The notes beneath the pieces are model-generated. The model was not told the DNA's origin, ran no database searches, and saw only the letters and a list, made by a program, of their open reading frames with translations. This document shows, piece by piece, positions 9,187 to 20,900 of a stretch of DNA of 64,000 nt. Position 1 is the stretch's first letter. Each line of letters begins with the position of its first letter. The translations under genes were made by a program, and so were the position numbers. This stretch comes from Spiroplasma sp. TIUS-1 (GTDB lineage Bacteria; Bacillota_I; Bacilli_A; Mycoplasmatales; Mycoplasmataceae): positions 62,001 to 126,000 of the forward strand of contig NZ_CP048387.1 of NCBI RefSeq assembly GCF_010365785.1, given 5' to 3'.

Positions 9187-10464
9187 ATATTTAAAGTTAT
9201 TTGAATGTCATCGTTTGAATTTTTTAGATGTTTCAATTTTGCTTATTTTTACTTTTGCCACTTGTCAGTAAGTATTATCGATACTAATAAATATAACTCT
9301 TTTATTTTTTACTTCAATTTCAACCATCGATTTAGTAGATCCAGTTTTTATTCAAATTAGAGAAAGAACAAAATAAATAATATGATCAGTTAATCAATTC
9401 AGGGGTTTGAACACAAGAAGCAATAGAGCAAGTGTAAACATTAAATCTGTTATTCAATGTGTTCTTGAAACCATTTGCATAATGGCCATCATAAATACAT
9501 CAAAGACAACAATTATAAATATTAATCATTTTCATCATGAAATTTTGTCGCCACGTTTTTCGTTCATTAATAATAATATAGTTGTATAAACTAACATTGA
9601 AGATGAATTCATGTGACCTGAAGGGAATGCAACATTATTTCAATGTGTATTACCATAATCCCCACTAAAATAAGCTTTTCAATAATCAGGATTAAATCCT
9701 TGAATTTGTCATCAATCTAAATACTCAGCATTATGTATATCACTAGGTAAAGGCTTTGTTCAGTTGTCAGGCAAACTATTAATTACATTTTGATAATCAA
9801 CGTGTATAAAGTAGGGTCTACCTCAAAATGTTTTTAATGAGGGATCAACAATGAACCCTACAACAGCGAATACTACTAAAACCTTTATTCCATCAATTCA
9901 GTAGTTTCTTGTTAACAAGTCATTTCTTCTTGAAAAGTTTAATCTTAGATATAAAGCTAAACCGATCATAATTATTACTTCTATTCCAATTTCAATAGAC
10001 ATAACTAGAATGGTATGGATTCTATCTAAACCAAACCAATCACTTCTACCAGTTCCATATATTGATATTGAGTTAGCCATATTCTTAGTAGTAAAGGCAA
10101 ACAAAATAGTAAAAATAATAATGAATGATATATAAATAATATTTATTATTATTGAAAAAGTTATTTTTTGCTTACCGTACTTTTTATTTAATGTTTCCAT
10201 AAATATACCAGTTATTGCAAATATAAAAGGAACTGTCATTGTATAAGCTAATTTATCCCAAAACATACTTAGTCAACTTATAAACCCATTATCATTTAAA
10301 TCTCCAAATGCCTTTGCTATTTTAAGATCTCAAATACTTCCAATAATAAATAATAGAATGACCGTATTTAAAGTTGCAATCCATAGGATTTGGAACAATT
10401 TATTATTTTTGTTTGTTTTAGTTGTAAAACTAGAATATTTAATTTTACTCAATTCTTTATTCAT
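9184..10464 (-). CDS. PAP2-family membrane phosphatase
   Basis: 426 residues, read from the ATG complement at 10462-10464. About six membrane helices. The three PAP2 phosphatase motifs are present: KTFWGRP around residue 210, PSGH at about 281-284, and SRTHWITD at about 332-339, so it is probably active on lipid phosphates such as phosphatidic acid or undecaprenyl-type diphosphates. An extracytoplasmic loop rich in Trp/Asp (about 215-275) sits between motifs 1 and 2. A C-terminal extension after the last helix (about 375-426) is small, basic and of unknown role. Many TGA codons as Trp break it in standard reading. Confidence 0.88.
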
Positions 10465-10642
10465 TATGTTTATTCCTTATATTAAAAATTTTACACCAGG
10501 TATTAAATAAATAGAAATGATCAAAATAATATCTCAGTAAGTAACTATGATACTAATGAACTATATTATCTGAATATATTTTGTCTGATCTTGATAAAAA
10601 CCTAATGAGCAAGGAAAAATAAAAACTTATCATTATTTTTAC

Positions 10643-10674
10643 TTTTTTTTTTTTTTTGTTGAGCACTATATAAT
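10643..10674 (+). promoter_or_regulatory. putative phase-variable promoter (T15) of the ABC exporter operon, leaderless
   Basis: T15 at 10643-10657, then GTTGAGCACTA and a perfect TATAAT at 10669-10674. The -10 is 11 nt from the tract, as at 4575. The ATG at 10681 is only 6 nt past the -10, so transcription would start on or next to the start codon. No ribosome-binding site is present. The rest of 10465-10642 is A/T-rich with no other feature I can support. Confidence 0.7.
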
Positions 10675-10680
10675 CATTGT

Positions 10681-11427
10681 ATGAAGAAAATAATTAAAGT
10701 AAATGATGTCAAAAAACAGTTTAGTGGTTGGTTTGCACTACGCGGTGTAACTACAACTTTTGAATCTGGAAAGATATATGGATTCCTTGGAAACAATGGA
10801 GCAGGTAAAACAACATTAGTAAAATTAATATTCCAAAACTTTGATTATGACGGCGGGAGCGTCACAGTGGATGGAAAAGAACTTAAAGATGTAGACTACT
10901 CTGAATGACTATATTTTAGTGAAAGTGCTGATTTACCAGTTGATACACAGGTAAAAGAATATATCGGAAGATGTTATGACTATGCACAAAAACCTAGCAA
11001 AGACTATAATGAAAAAGTTGCGAAAGTAATGAAAATAATTAATATTAAAAAATGATGAAACAAAAAAATAAAATCATTATCAGCTGGTCAAAAGAAAATG
11101 GTTGTTTTATTTCTATGTCTTTTATTAAGACCAAAGATAGCTTTTTTTGATGAACCTACTGCTAACGTTGATTTAAATAATAAAGAACTAATTTTAAAAA
11201 CAATAAAAACACTAAAAGCTGAAGATTCAATAGTAGTTGTTATTACTCACTTAATAGAAGAAGTAGAGGACATACTAGATCATGTAGTAATAATGAGTGA
11301 TGGTTTAATTAAATATGATGAACCAGTTGTAAAAGGTGAATCATTGGTTAAATTATTTGATGAGTATGCAATTGATCGAACTACTCAATCAGAAAAAATT
11401 AAGGAGTATATTAATAATGTTAAATAG
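10681..11427 (+). CDS. ABC transporter ATP-binding protein (first of two)
   Basis: 248 residues. Walker A GNNGAGKT around residue 39, signature LSAGQ around 136, Walker B IAFFDEP around 154, and H-loop VVVITHL near 187. It powers the permease encoded next, whose ATG (11417) overlaps its end by 11 nt. It resembles the ATPase at 13013 closely (shared FSES[AG]DLP and CLLL[RK]PKI[AI]FFDEPTANVD), so the pair arose by duplication and may form a heterodimer. No leader or ribosome site is visible and the -10 is 6 nt upstream, suggesting leaderless translation. The substrate is unknown. Confidence 0.92.
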
Positions 11428-13000
11428 TTTAAAAAACTCATTTGAACTATTTAAAGTTCAATTAAAGTGAAATGCAAAATCTTTTGCTTTCTGATTAACA
11501 ATTGGTTTATATTTAATAATTTCTACAGGATTAACTTTAACGTTCGGAATTGTTGGTTTAACTTTAAACCGAGGACAATTAAATGATGGAACATATAATG
11601 AAGTGTTCATTACAATTGCCATAATTATTCATATCGTAATGATAGCAATATTGATAAGTGTATTTTGTGTACGAGTATTTGTTAACAATATTAAACATAA
11701 GGTAGTTGAACTTGAAAAAAATGCTGGATACAACAAGATAGCTATATTCTTTTCAAGATTAACTTGATTAGTTACAACTATATTTTCAACAATAATTGTC
11801 AACCTATTATTATCTTCAATATTTTTTGCAATACTAAGCAAAGAAGGATATAGTGATTTTCTATATGCACTATTTATAGGAATATATGGTTGAGAAATAG
11901 TATTTGCATTAGTGTATTTATTATTGTTTTTGGTAATTCTATTTTTAATGGGTCCAACAAGAGCCTCATTGTTAATAATAATAATTTTGTTTTTATTTAA
12001 CATGGCTCCAATACAAAATGTAACAGGTGGTTGAAATGAAGCAAGAGATAATGAATTAGATTGAACTGTTGATAAATCACTTTGATTTGATGACAGTATA
12101 TTAAATGAAGATAAAACATTTAATAATCTAAAAAATTTTTTTAATAATAATAATAATAGTTATTATGGATATGAGTATGCAGTGATTGCTGATTATAATC
12201 CGATAGAACCTGAAAAATATGTTGAAACTAAAGCATTTTTTGATAATTTAAATGAATTAACAAAAAACTTAAATTGAAGCCAAAGTGATGTCTATTTATT
12301 TAACGAAGATAACAATGATATTAGAAAAACTATATATGATGTAAAAGATGCTTGAGAAGCTTTTGATTATGCAAATATTGATGATAGTAATAAACTTTCA
12401 TTTAACTTGCTAAATCATTATATGAATAAATTAGATTTACTTGATTCAAGTTTTAAATATTCATATTCATATTGAAGAAGTTTTTCTTCTTCTGAAAAAG
12501 TGAAATTGAGTGAGGCTTATAAAAATAACCCATCTATGGCATTATTTTCTACAGTAATAAGTACTCTTTTTAAAGATCACACAAGAATTAGTGAAAAAAT
12601 GAGATATACAAAAGATGGTGAAACAGTTATTGCAAATTCATACAGCGATTTTGTTAAAGGAATGAATTCTTTAAATGGTGGTATCCAAGAGTGATATATA
12701 GTATTTAACCCAACTAAATCAGAAGCGGCATCTATGATGCTAAATCCATTTACTCATTTTGCATTAATGCAAAGAGCTTCAATGGGATTGAATGCAGGAT
12801 TAAAAGAAGCAATAACATATTCAAATTCAAGTGGTAATAATGCTCTTTATGCCAGAAATATTAAAATTACGTATAACAAAGATGGTTCATTTAAAGGATA
12901 TGAAAGAATTGTTCTAACAGAGTGATTGTTTGTATTTTATGCATTCTTGGCGTTAATACTACTTCCACTAACATACTTAATGTGAAGAAGAAAAAATTAG
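11417..13000 (+). CDS. ABC transporter permease with large hydrophilic insertion (first)
   Basis: 527 residues. A hydrophobic N-terminal block (about 25-200) holds five or six membrane helices. An Asn/Asp/Ser-rich hydrophilic region (about 205-495) contains a run of Asn at about 240-250. One C-terminal helix (LFVFYAFLALILLPLTYL) and a basic tail WRRKN follow. This ABC-2-like layout with a big presumably external domain suits export or surface-protein handling. It is preceded by AAGGAG inside the ATPase gene and overlaps it. Many TGA Trp codons are present. Confidence 0.8.
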
Positions 13001-13012
13001 TAGGAGGTTGTT

Positions 13013-13765
13013 ATGGAAAAAATTAAATTAAAAATTGAAAGTGTAACTAAAATTTACAACAGAAAAACAATCTTAGAAGATTTAGATTTAGAGCTAGAGA
13101 GTGGCAATATTTATGGATTGCTTGGAAACAATGGAGTAGGTAAAACTACATTAACAAAAGTGATTTTTCAAGAAACCTCTATTAAAACTGGAAAAATAAG
13201 TTTAAATGGTGTAGAAAAAGATAAAATAAACTTTTCAGAGTGGTTTTACTTTAGTGAAAGTGGTGATCTACCAAAAAATATGAAATCAAAAGATTACGTT
13301 GATTACATAGCAATGTTAAGCATGATGCCTCAAAAAATATTTATTAATAGATATTCGAAGGCTTCACAAATTGTTGATATTAGTAGTTACTTGGATAAAA
13401 AAATTAGTAGTCTATCCGGTGGTGAAAAAAAATTATTAGTTTTATTTGTCTGCTTATTATTAAAACCAAAAATTATATTCTTTGATGAACCGACTGCAAA
13501 TGTTGATGTTGACCACAAAAACAAAATTATTGAAGCTATGTTAGCTTTCAAAAATGAAGGAACAATTATTGTAATTATTACTCACTTAATTGATGAGGTA
13601 AATCACTTGCTCGATCGTGTTCTAATATTGGACTCAGGGAAAATAGTATATGATGAACCACATGATAAAGTAAGTGATCTAAAAAAATTATATAAAGAAA
13701 CAGCAAAAAAAACATTCCAACAAGAGATGAGTATTGAGGAGCTTTTAAATGAAGATAGAAAATAA
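13013..13765 (+). CDS. ABC transporter ATP-binding protein (second)
   Basis: 250 residues. Walker A GNNGVGKT, a fully canonical LSGGE signature, Walker B IIFFDEP, and H-loop IVIITHL. Preceded by TAGGAGG, one of the best ribosome sites in the window. Unlike its neighbours it contains no TGA codon; its Trp is TGG. The following permease starts at 13749, overlapping its end by 17 nt. Paralogue of the 10681 gene product. Confidence 0.93.
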   Translation: MEKIKLKIESVTKIYNRKTILEDLDLELESGNIYGLLGNNGVGKTTLTKVIFQETSIKTGKISLNGVEKDKINFSEWFYFSESGDLPKNMKSKDYVDYIAMLSMMPQKIFINRYSKASQIVDISSYLDKKISSLSGGEKKLLVLFVCLLLKPKIIFFDEPTANVDVDHKNKIIEAMLAFKNEGTIIVIITHLIDEVNHLLDRVLILDSGKIVYDEPHDKVSDLKKLYKETAKKTFQQEMSIEELLNEDRK

Positions 13766-15317
13766 AAAAATATTTAACCTAACAGCTAATATTTTTAAAT
13801 TTAATATGAGAAACAAAAAGTTTTGAGTATTTGTTTATTTACTAATTGGTTTAGCTGTTGCGTTTATATTACTTGGAGCATTTATAGCTTCAAAAGTTGC
13901 AATTTTTGATTCAAGCATTGTTTTACAATTAATGCCATACTTTAATTTAATTTCGGGTATTTGCTTATCATTGTTATTTATCATGTTTGCAGCTACTCCT
14001 TTATTTAGAGATAAGGATTTAGCATTATATGATTTGGAAAAAAGATATGGTTATAAACCTTGAGAAATTGTTTTATCTAGATTAATTTGAATATTTGCAA
14101 TGTGTTTCTCAGCATGATTTATAGTATTAATTGCAAGTCTAATTGGTGGTAGTTTTGGATCAATGGGTTCTAAAGTAATTTATATTAAATCATTTGTGAT
14201 ACCTAGTGTATGAAATTTATATTTATTGTTTTTAGTTCCATTATTAACAATGTTTATATCATTAGTATTTGGTGCGTTATTTGGAAAAATGGTATTATAT
14301 TTTTTGACAATCATTGTTGCATTTTCTCCTGTAGTTTCAAACCTAATAGCAACTATTAGTGGTGGAATTGGTTCTGGTTCTTCTGGACATAATGAGAAAG
14401 TATACCGTTACAAGGGTGAATTAATAAGTAGATTACTTTATGATAAATATTTTGAAGAGCTAATTATTGACATAGATGAAAAAGACGTTTTCTTTGATAT
14501 GTTAAATGAATATGAAAAATTAGAGTCAATTGAAGGATTTTCTGATAAAGAATTGCATAAAGGAATTCCGTTCATTGAAAAAGAAAATCACAATGTTAAA
14601 CCTGAAGAGTATAAAAATATCAAAGAATTTTATAATCTAGTTGTGACTGATAATTTAATTCCTAAACATTCACTTATAAATGGACCATCATATAACTTAA
14701 GCTATGACCCAAGCATATTTAATAGTTATTTATCAAAAATTAACTCTGGTTACTATAAAAATACAATTAGGGTATTAACTGAAATCTTTAATGAATGAAG
14801 TTTGATTATGTCACTTGACAGTGATAATTACGACTCAAATTGAAATAACGATTATATTTATTCATATATTGAAAGCGAAAAAAATATGTATGAAAACTCA
14901 ATTGAGGTTGCTGTATTTAACGTTTCATTCTTTACTGTTCTGCACGAACTTTCATATAGAGTTGGTGATAAATTTAAAGAGCCAATAATTGATGAGAAAC
15001 TAAAAAATAAAACTGGTACAAATGCATTTGTACACATTTTAAATCCATTGACTGTTTGAGGTATGATGTTTAATGCACCAATTAATAGCAGTGCAAACTT
15101 ATTACTTCAATCATTTGATTACAAAGGTAAAAATCCATATAGCTCATTGAATTATTATTTTGAAATGGAAATAGTAAATATTAATGGTCTAGATTCTGAA
15201 ATTGCAGTTGTACACAAAATTGTTTCACCAGAATTAATAATTACATTACACTTTTTATTAATGGTTGTCCTATATTATGTAGGTTATTTATTGTGAAAAA
15301 AACAAATATTAAAATAA
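13749..15317 (+). CDS. ABC transporter permease with large hydrophilic insertion (second)
   Basis: 522 residues with the same plan as the 11417 permease: N-terminal helices (about 25-200, including a Gly/Ser-rich SGGIGSGSSGH after them), a hydrophilic region (about 215-495), and a single C-terminal helix followed by WKKQILK. Sequence similarity to the first permease is low by eye, but gene order and topology match, so the two probably form one heterodimeric transporter. ATG at 13749 lies inside the ATPase gene, preceded by GAGGAG. No clear terminator follows; 15318-15393 is A/T-rich. Confidence 0.8.
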
Positions 15318-15393
15318 AAAACATGATTAGATAAAAATAATATTATTAAACATTCTGTTTATATGTAGTTTACATTTTTTGTCTTAATCTATG

Positions 15394-15418
15394 TTTTTTT
15401 TTTTTTTTTGTCTATAGT
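15394..15418 (+). promoter_or_regulatory. putative phase-variable promoter (T16) of lipoprotein 15426, leaderless
   Basis: T16 at 15394-15409, the longest tract here, then GTC and TATAGT (15413-15418) as a -10. The ATG at 15426 is 7 nt later, which would place the start of transcription at or next to the start codon. There is no ribosome-binding site. The tract-to--10 distance (3 nt) differs from the 11 nt at 4575 and 10669. Confidence 0.6.
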
Positions 15419-15425
15419 TAGTTAT

Positions 15426-17933
15426 ATGAAAAAATTATATGCACTATTGGGAACGATAGCTATATCTATAACTTCAGCTGCAACTTTAGTAAGTTGTAGT
15501 TTTTTAGATACACACCAAATAAGTATAGATAATAAAATAAAAAATCTAATGAAATCTTCATCTCATTGATTCAAACCGGCAATAACTGCATATACAGAAG
15601 GATACAATGGTCCTACTGTAAGAAAATACTTATCTTCACGTACACTGGGTAAATTTGAAAATACTGAAGACAGTACAAAAATGAGTAATTTATTTTCATT
15701 ATATTTTTCTGATGAAACAATGAATAAGTTTAGTGAAGATATATTTAATCAGCCAGGATTTGATAATCCAGTTGTTGAAAGTGAGTTTGGGAAATTAGTT
15801 GAAGTAGCAAGTAGTTTAGTTAATTTTATACATTTAAATATAAAAGGTTTTGAGCCGGAGTTGTTTTTAAAGATAGCATTGCCGTCATTAACAAAAACAT
15901 TAATTGAAGATGATAAGATGTACAATATTTTTAAAAATCTTGAAAAGCATGGAAATAACATGGACGAGATCAAAGCAAAGATTACAGATTTTGCAACGAA
16001 ATTTGAAAAAATTGATTATAACATTTCTAAAACTACAGAGGATATTAAAACATATAACTCATTAATTGAAGAATTAAAGATAAATAGTAAAAGTGAATTA
16101 ATTAGTTTTTACAATACAAAATCCGGTTTCACTCAAAATGATATTAGGTTTTGAGCAATGGGTAATTTTGCAGAAGTTCTGGCGTTGTCATCTAATTTTA
16201 CTGAATATAATTATGATAAATTATATAATTCCGAAACCTTCTTAGTTGAGTACACAAAAATTATTGAAAAAGTAGTTGAAGGTAATCTGGCATTTGATTT
16301 AGATAAAATTAAAGTTAAATTAACTAATTTTATTATGGGATTAACATGATATGTGCAAGCGTTTGATAATTATATAAATCAAGACGCAACTGGATTAAAT
16401 GATGTATTTTCTAAAACCAAAACCAACTTTGAGGTTTTTACAGAAGTTCAAAGTACTAAAATTGAAACTGTTGATTATTTTTCTAGTTTGAAATCTAACT
16501 GAGGAACAATTTTACAAGTAGTTACAGATATATTAAAACCAAATGAAAATGGTCAGATTAATTCACAAAACACCAGAATATTAAAAATTCTTTTTCAACC
16601 TGATGAGGTTGTAGATCTTGACGGAGAAAATGGAAAAAATAAAATAGGTTTTAAAATATCACTTATACCTCCTCAAATTAAGTGAGGTGGTGAGTGGGCA
16701 AAGAATGAAGATAGAATTTCTAATGGTATTGTTCCATTGTTTTTACCGCTTGGTGAAAAATTGTTAGCTCCTATTATAAGAGAAAAAATTCCTTCATGAG
16801 TTTCACTTTTGATAAATCTAAATATAGATAAAATGTCTAATGTATTAGTAAACTATATTCCTTTTTTGTTATCTGATTCAAATGCTTCGGGATTTTTTTC
16901 ACAAATTAAAAACGATAGCAATCTTAGTTGACTACTAAAACTTTTAAAACAAGATGATGTTGATAAATATTTAGAATTAGGTGAAATGGCGTCCAATCAA
17001 ATAATTACATCAATTATGAGTGATAACTTAATAGGTAAAGTTTTAGATACCTTAAATCCTCCAGAAGAGGGTAAAGAAACTGTAATTGATCCTTCATCAA
17101 TTTTAAGAATTAAGATTCCACTAATTAATAAAAATGTTGGTGAGTTGATTGAATTCTTAATATCGGGAACTTTTGACAATGTTAGTGCAATTGCAGAAGC
17201 AATTAAAAACATTTCAAATGCATTAAAGAATGTTACCAATAACATTGAAGCATCGGCAGAAAATATTCAAGGATTTTTAAAAGCATTTACCGGATTTAAA
17301 GAATTCAATTTAAAAGATAAAATGGATAGCGGTGTAGTAACAGCAATTCAAACTGGCCCACTGAATGTTTCTTATGATGATTTATTAGAAAAAGTGGGTG
17401 CAAGTTGGATGAAAGATATTGAAGGTGGAATACCTGATTTCTTTGCTGGAGTATTACTTATGAGTGGAAAAGTTAAAAGCTTCAAGTTTACGTATGGTGA
17501 CAGAAAAAATATCAAGCCAATTGACTTATCATATGAAATATTGGGTTATCAAGAGGGTAATTATACTGAAGATGGACTTATGAGAAGTATCCAAAAAATA
17601 TGAGATTCTAAAAGTGGATATACAGGAAATTTATTAGATGGAATTTTCAATTTAATTAAATTAGTACTAGATCAAGCAAAAAAAACAATCATTCCAGATC
17701 CACATGAATCAAATTACATGAAGGTATTAAATGATAATAGATATTCAACTGAACTAATAGAATATAAAAACTTTTCAAATACTACTGAACCTTCGTACTT
17801 AAAATATTTAATTAAGTATAAAGATTTAGAAGACCAAATTTATGAATTTGAAGTTGAAATTCATTTGGATCCAACTTCAGATGATAAAAAATATAAGGAT
17901 TTAGTTTTAACTCCGATAACAAAAAAGAATTAG
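15426..17933 (+). CDS. large MOLPALP-like lipoprotein
   Basis: 835 residues. Signal peptide MKKLYALLGTIAISITSAAT with lipobox TLVSC, Cys at residue 24, so predicted membrane-anchored and surface-exposed. The rest is mostly helical, with Asn/Lys/Ile-rich blocks and no enzyme motif that I recognise. Size, signal and pairing with a giant permease resemble the paralogous mollicute lipoprotein family named MOLPALP; this assignment is from memory of the family and needs a profile search. The next gene starts 9 nt after its stop. Several TGA codons are read as Trp. Confidence 0.75.
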
Positions 17934-17942
17934 GAAATAAAA

Positions 17943-20900
17943 ATGAAACAATTATGATTATTATTCAAACAAGGAACAAAGGCTCTTTTTAGACAAAAGA
18001 TTCAATTTTTCATTTTGATAATATTATCATTTTTAGCAGTATTCTATTTAGCTACAAGTACATCGGTTACTCAACGTATGAATAAAATGTATAACGATGT
18101 TGTAAAAAACTATGAAAAATTTGACTATACGTATACTAGAAAAGCTGATGAATCAAATTTAGTTTCTAAGAATGAAACATTTTTACCAATCTTAGATTTT
18201 ATGCCAGAACAATTGAATTATGTAAAATCAAATAATAAATATGAAAATGATTCTTTTAATCTTCAGTTTAATACATTTGATGAAAGTAATAAAAAAAGTT
18301 TCATAAGCGATGCTATGTTTGATGAAAATGGAAAAGTCAAATCAAAGTTTAAAAGTATTTGAGAGATTTTGGCAGAAGAAAACTTTCAGAGTTTACTAGG
18401 AAGTTTTTTGGGACAAAGTTTATATTTTGAAATAGATTTAAATAAAGGTCAAATCAAATACTCATACCAGGATATAGAATTAAACTTTATGAACGGTGTA
18501 GAAGGAATATTAGAATCAATTTCAGGTGATCAAAAAAATGGACTTATTAACTTTGTTAATGATATTACTTCATTATTAGCTGATTCACTTTATAGTAGGT
18601 TTAAAGAAGTAGAATCAGGTCTTTATTCAACTGAAAACTTATCATTGTTTGAGATGTACTTTATTGAAAATAAAAAGTTGGAATTGGATTTCAGAAAACC
18701 TGAGTTTGATGAAAATATTAAAAAATATAAAAATATTTGGGAAATACCAGATATGACAGAAACTGAAACTTACATATATAATGCTTTAGAGTCTGTTGCA
18801 TTCGACATTGTTAATCAATGACAAATCTATGTTCAGAGAAGTATTTCTAGAGTAAATGAAATGGTTTCTGAATTAAAACCATGGGAAAGTGAAATACCAT
18901 TCGAAAATGAAGAAAAATTAATAGAGGCATATACAAATTATTTTAACAATTTTAATAAAATAGCATTTAACTCAGGAGAAGTTGGATTGCTAGCAATTAA
19001 TATTAAAGGTTTGAAAAGTTCCGGAAGTGAAATTATATTAAATAACCCATCTACTACTAAACCTTCAAATAGTGATTCAAGTATGCGTAAAGATATATTG
19101 AACTCATTTTTTTCATATATGTATGGAACATATTTATTTGATGATTATGTTATGGAAAATAATTTTTATAAATCTTTAGATAATAAATATATTTATGATG
19201 CAAATGGTGAAGGAAATAAAAAATTAAAATTTGCTCACCAAGTTGAAGATATATCTATTTTAGAAACAAATAGCGATGAATATATCAAGATTACTCAAAA
19301 AAATATATTAGGTAAAAGAGGTTATGCTAATCCTTTATATTTGAATTATGATAATGAATTGTCAATTATGTCGATGGAAACATATGAATCATTAAGTGTA
19401 TGAGAAAAGGTTAATCCGGGAATAAAAATTGCTTCTCAATTAAGTGCAAAAAAATCAGACATCACAGATCGTGATTATTCAAATAAATCAATTTATTCAA
19501 TGAATGTAATGCATCAAGAAATGGCTGCAAATATATCTAATTTAAATTTATTAATAAGAGAAGAAGCATATTACTATGATCGTGAACAAGGTGTGAATTT
19601 TAGATTTGTTATTTTTGATGATGTAGAAAAATTTAATTTGAAAATAATTGCTGGGCTTGAAGCTGTCACGTCAAACGAAGTAGTTGTTTCACAACAATTT
19701 GCAATTGCAAATAATATTAATGTGGGTGACTCAATTATGATTGGGTCAACATCGTTTATTGTTTCAGGTTTAGGTGTTGATGTTTTAACATACTATCCAT
19801 TAGGAGATCCTGACATTCCAGTATCCGATGCTAAAAGTAACGCTATAGTCTATTTACCAAAATCAGTAATTAGATCTATGATGAGTACAGGTATGGATAA
19901 AGATACAGTATTCAGTACAATTTATTTTTTGGACGACAATAAAACAAGAAGCTCTGATAAAGAAATTACAAAAAAAGTCAACATGTTTGATTCATTGTTA
20001 ATGTCAAACAAAACAAAGTTTCAAATGTCTTATGATAAATTTATTGACAATAATTTTGAAGATACATCATTTATAAATAGTTATATAAAAGATTTTGCAA
20101 AAACTAATTTTGCATTAAATTGAGATTTGCAACCAATGATTCTTAAAATTATTAATACATTTTCACTAATTGCTTCATTGATAATAGTTGCAATAGTTGT
20201 TTATACATTATTATTTACAATTAAAAAACTAATAGATAGAAATGCTCAACAAATTGGTTTCCTTAAAGCAATGGGAACTAAACCAACTTCAATTGCAGTT
20301 TCTTACCTTGGTTATTCGTTAATTATCGGAATAATTGTTGTACCTGTTGCTTGAATTTCAGCTGGACTATTTCAAGAAGTCATATCATCAATATTTTCAA
20401 AATACATGTCAACAACGATGTATGAATTTATTTTTGATTGAAAAATTTTAATTATTGCAATTTGTTTATTTCAACTATTTGCAATGACTGCATCTTATTT
20501 GATGACATTATATTTAATTAGAAAACCTGCATTAGAAATTATCAATCATGAATCAAATGTAAAAATAAAAGATCGTAAATATAAGTCAAAATTTTTTGAA
20601 GGTTTATCTTTTAAATATAGATTCCCTATAAAAATATCAGCACGTGGTTGAAAACAAATTACAATAACAGTTGTATCGGTATTTGTTGCTACAATAATAA
20701 TTACATTTTCCGCTGCAGTACCTTCAGTTTTAAATTTGTATGTTAAAAATTCAACACAAAACATTACATATGAAAATAAATATATTCAAAATAATCCAGT
20801 ATCAAATATACCAACTGCAAGACAAGGTATAACTGCAACAGAAGGATTACCAAACCTAAATAAACAATTTACTGAACCAAAAGAAATTGAAGATATTGTA

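Noticed and set aside
9407-9589. Plus-strand open frame inside the PAP2 gene
   Set aside because: The minus-strand PAP2 frame with PSGH and SRxHxxxD motifs covers it.
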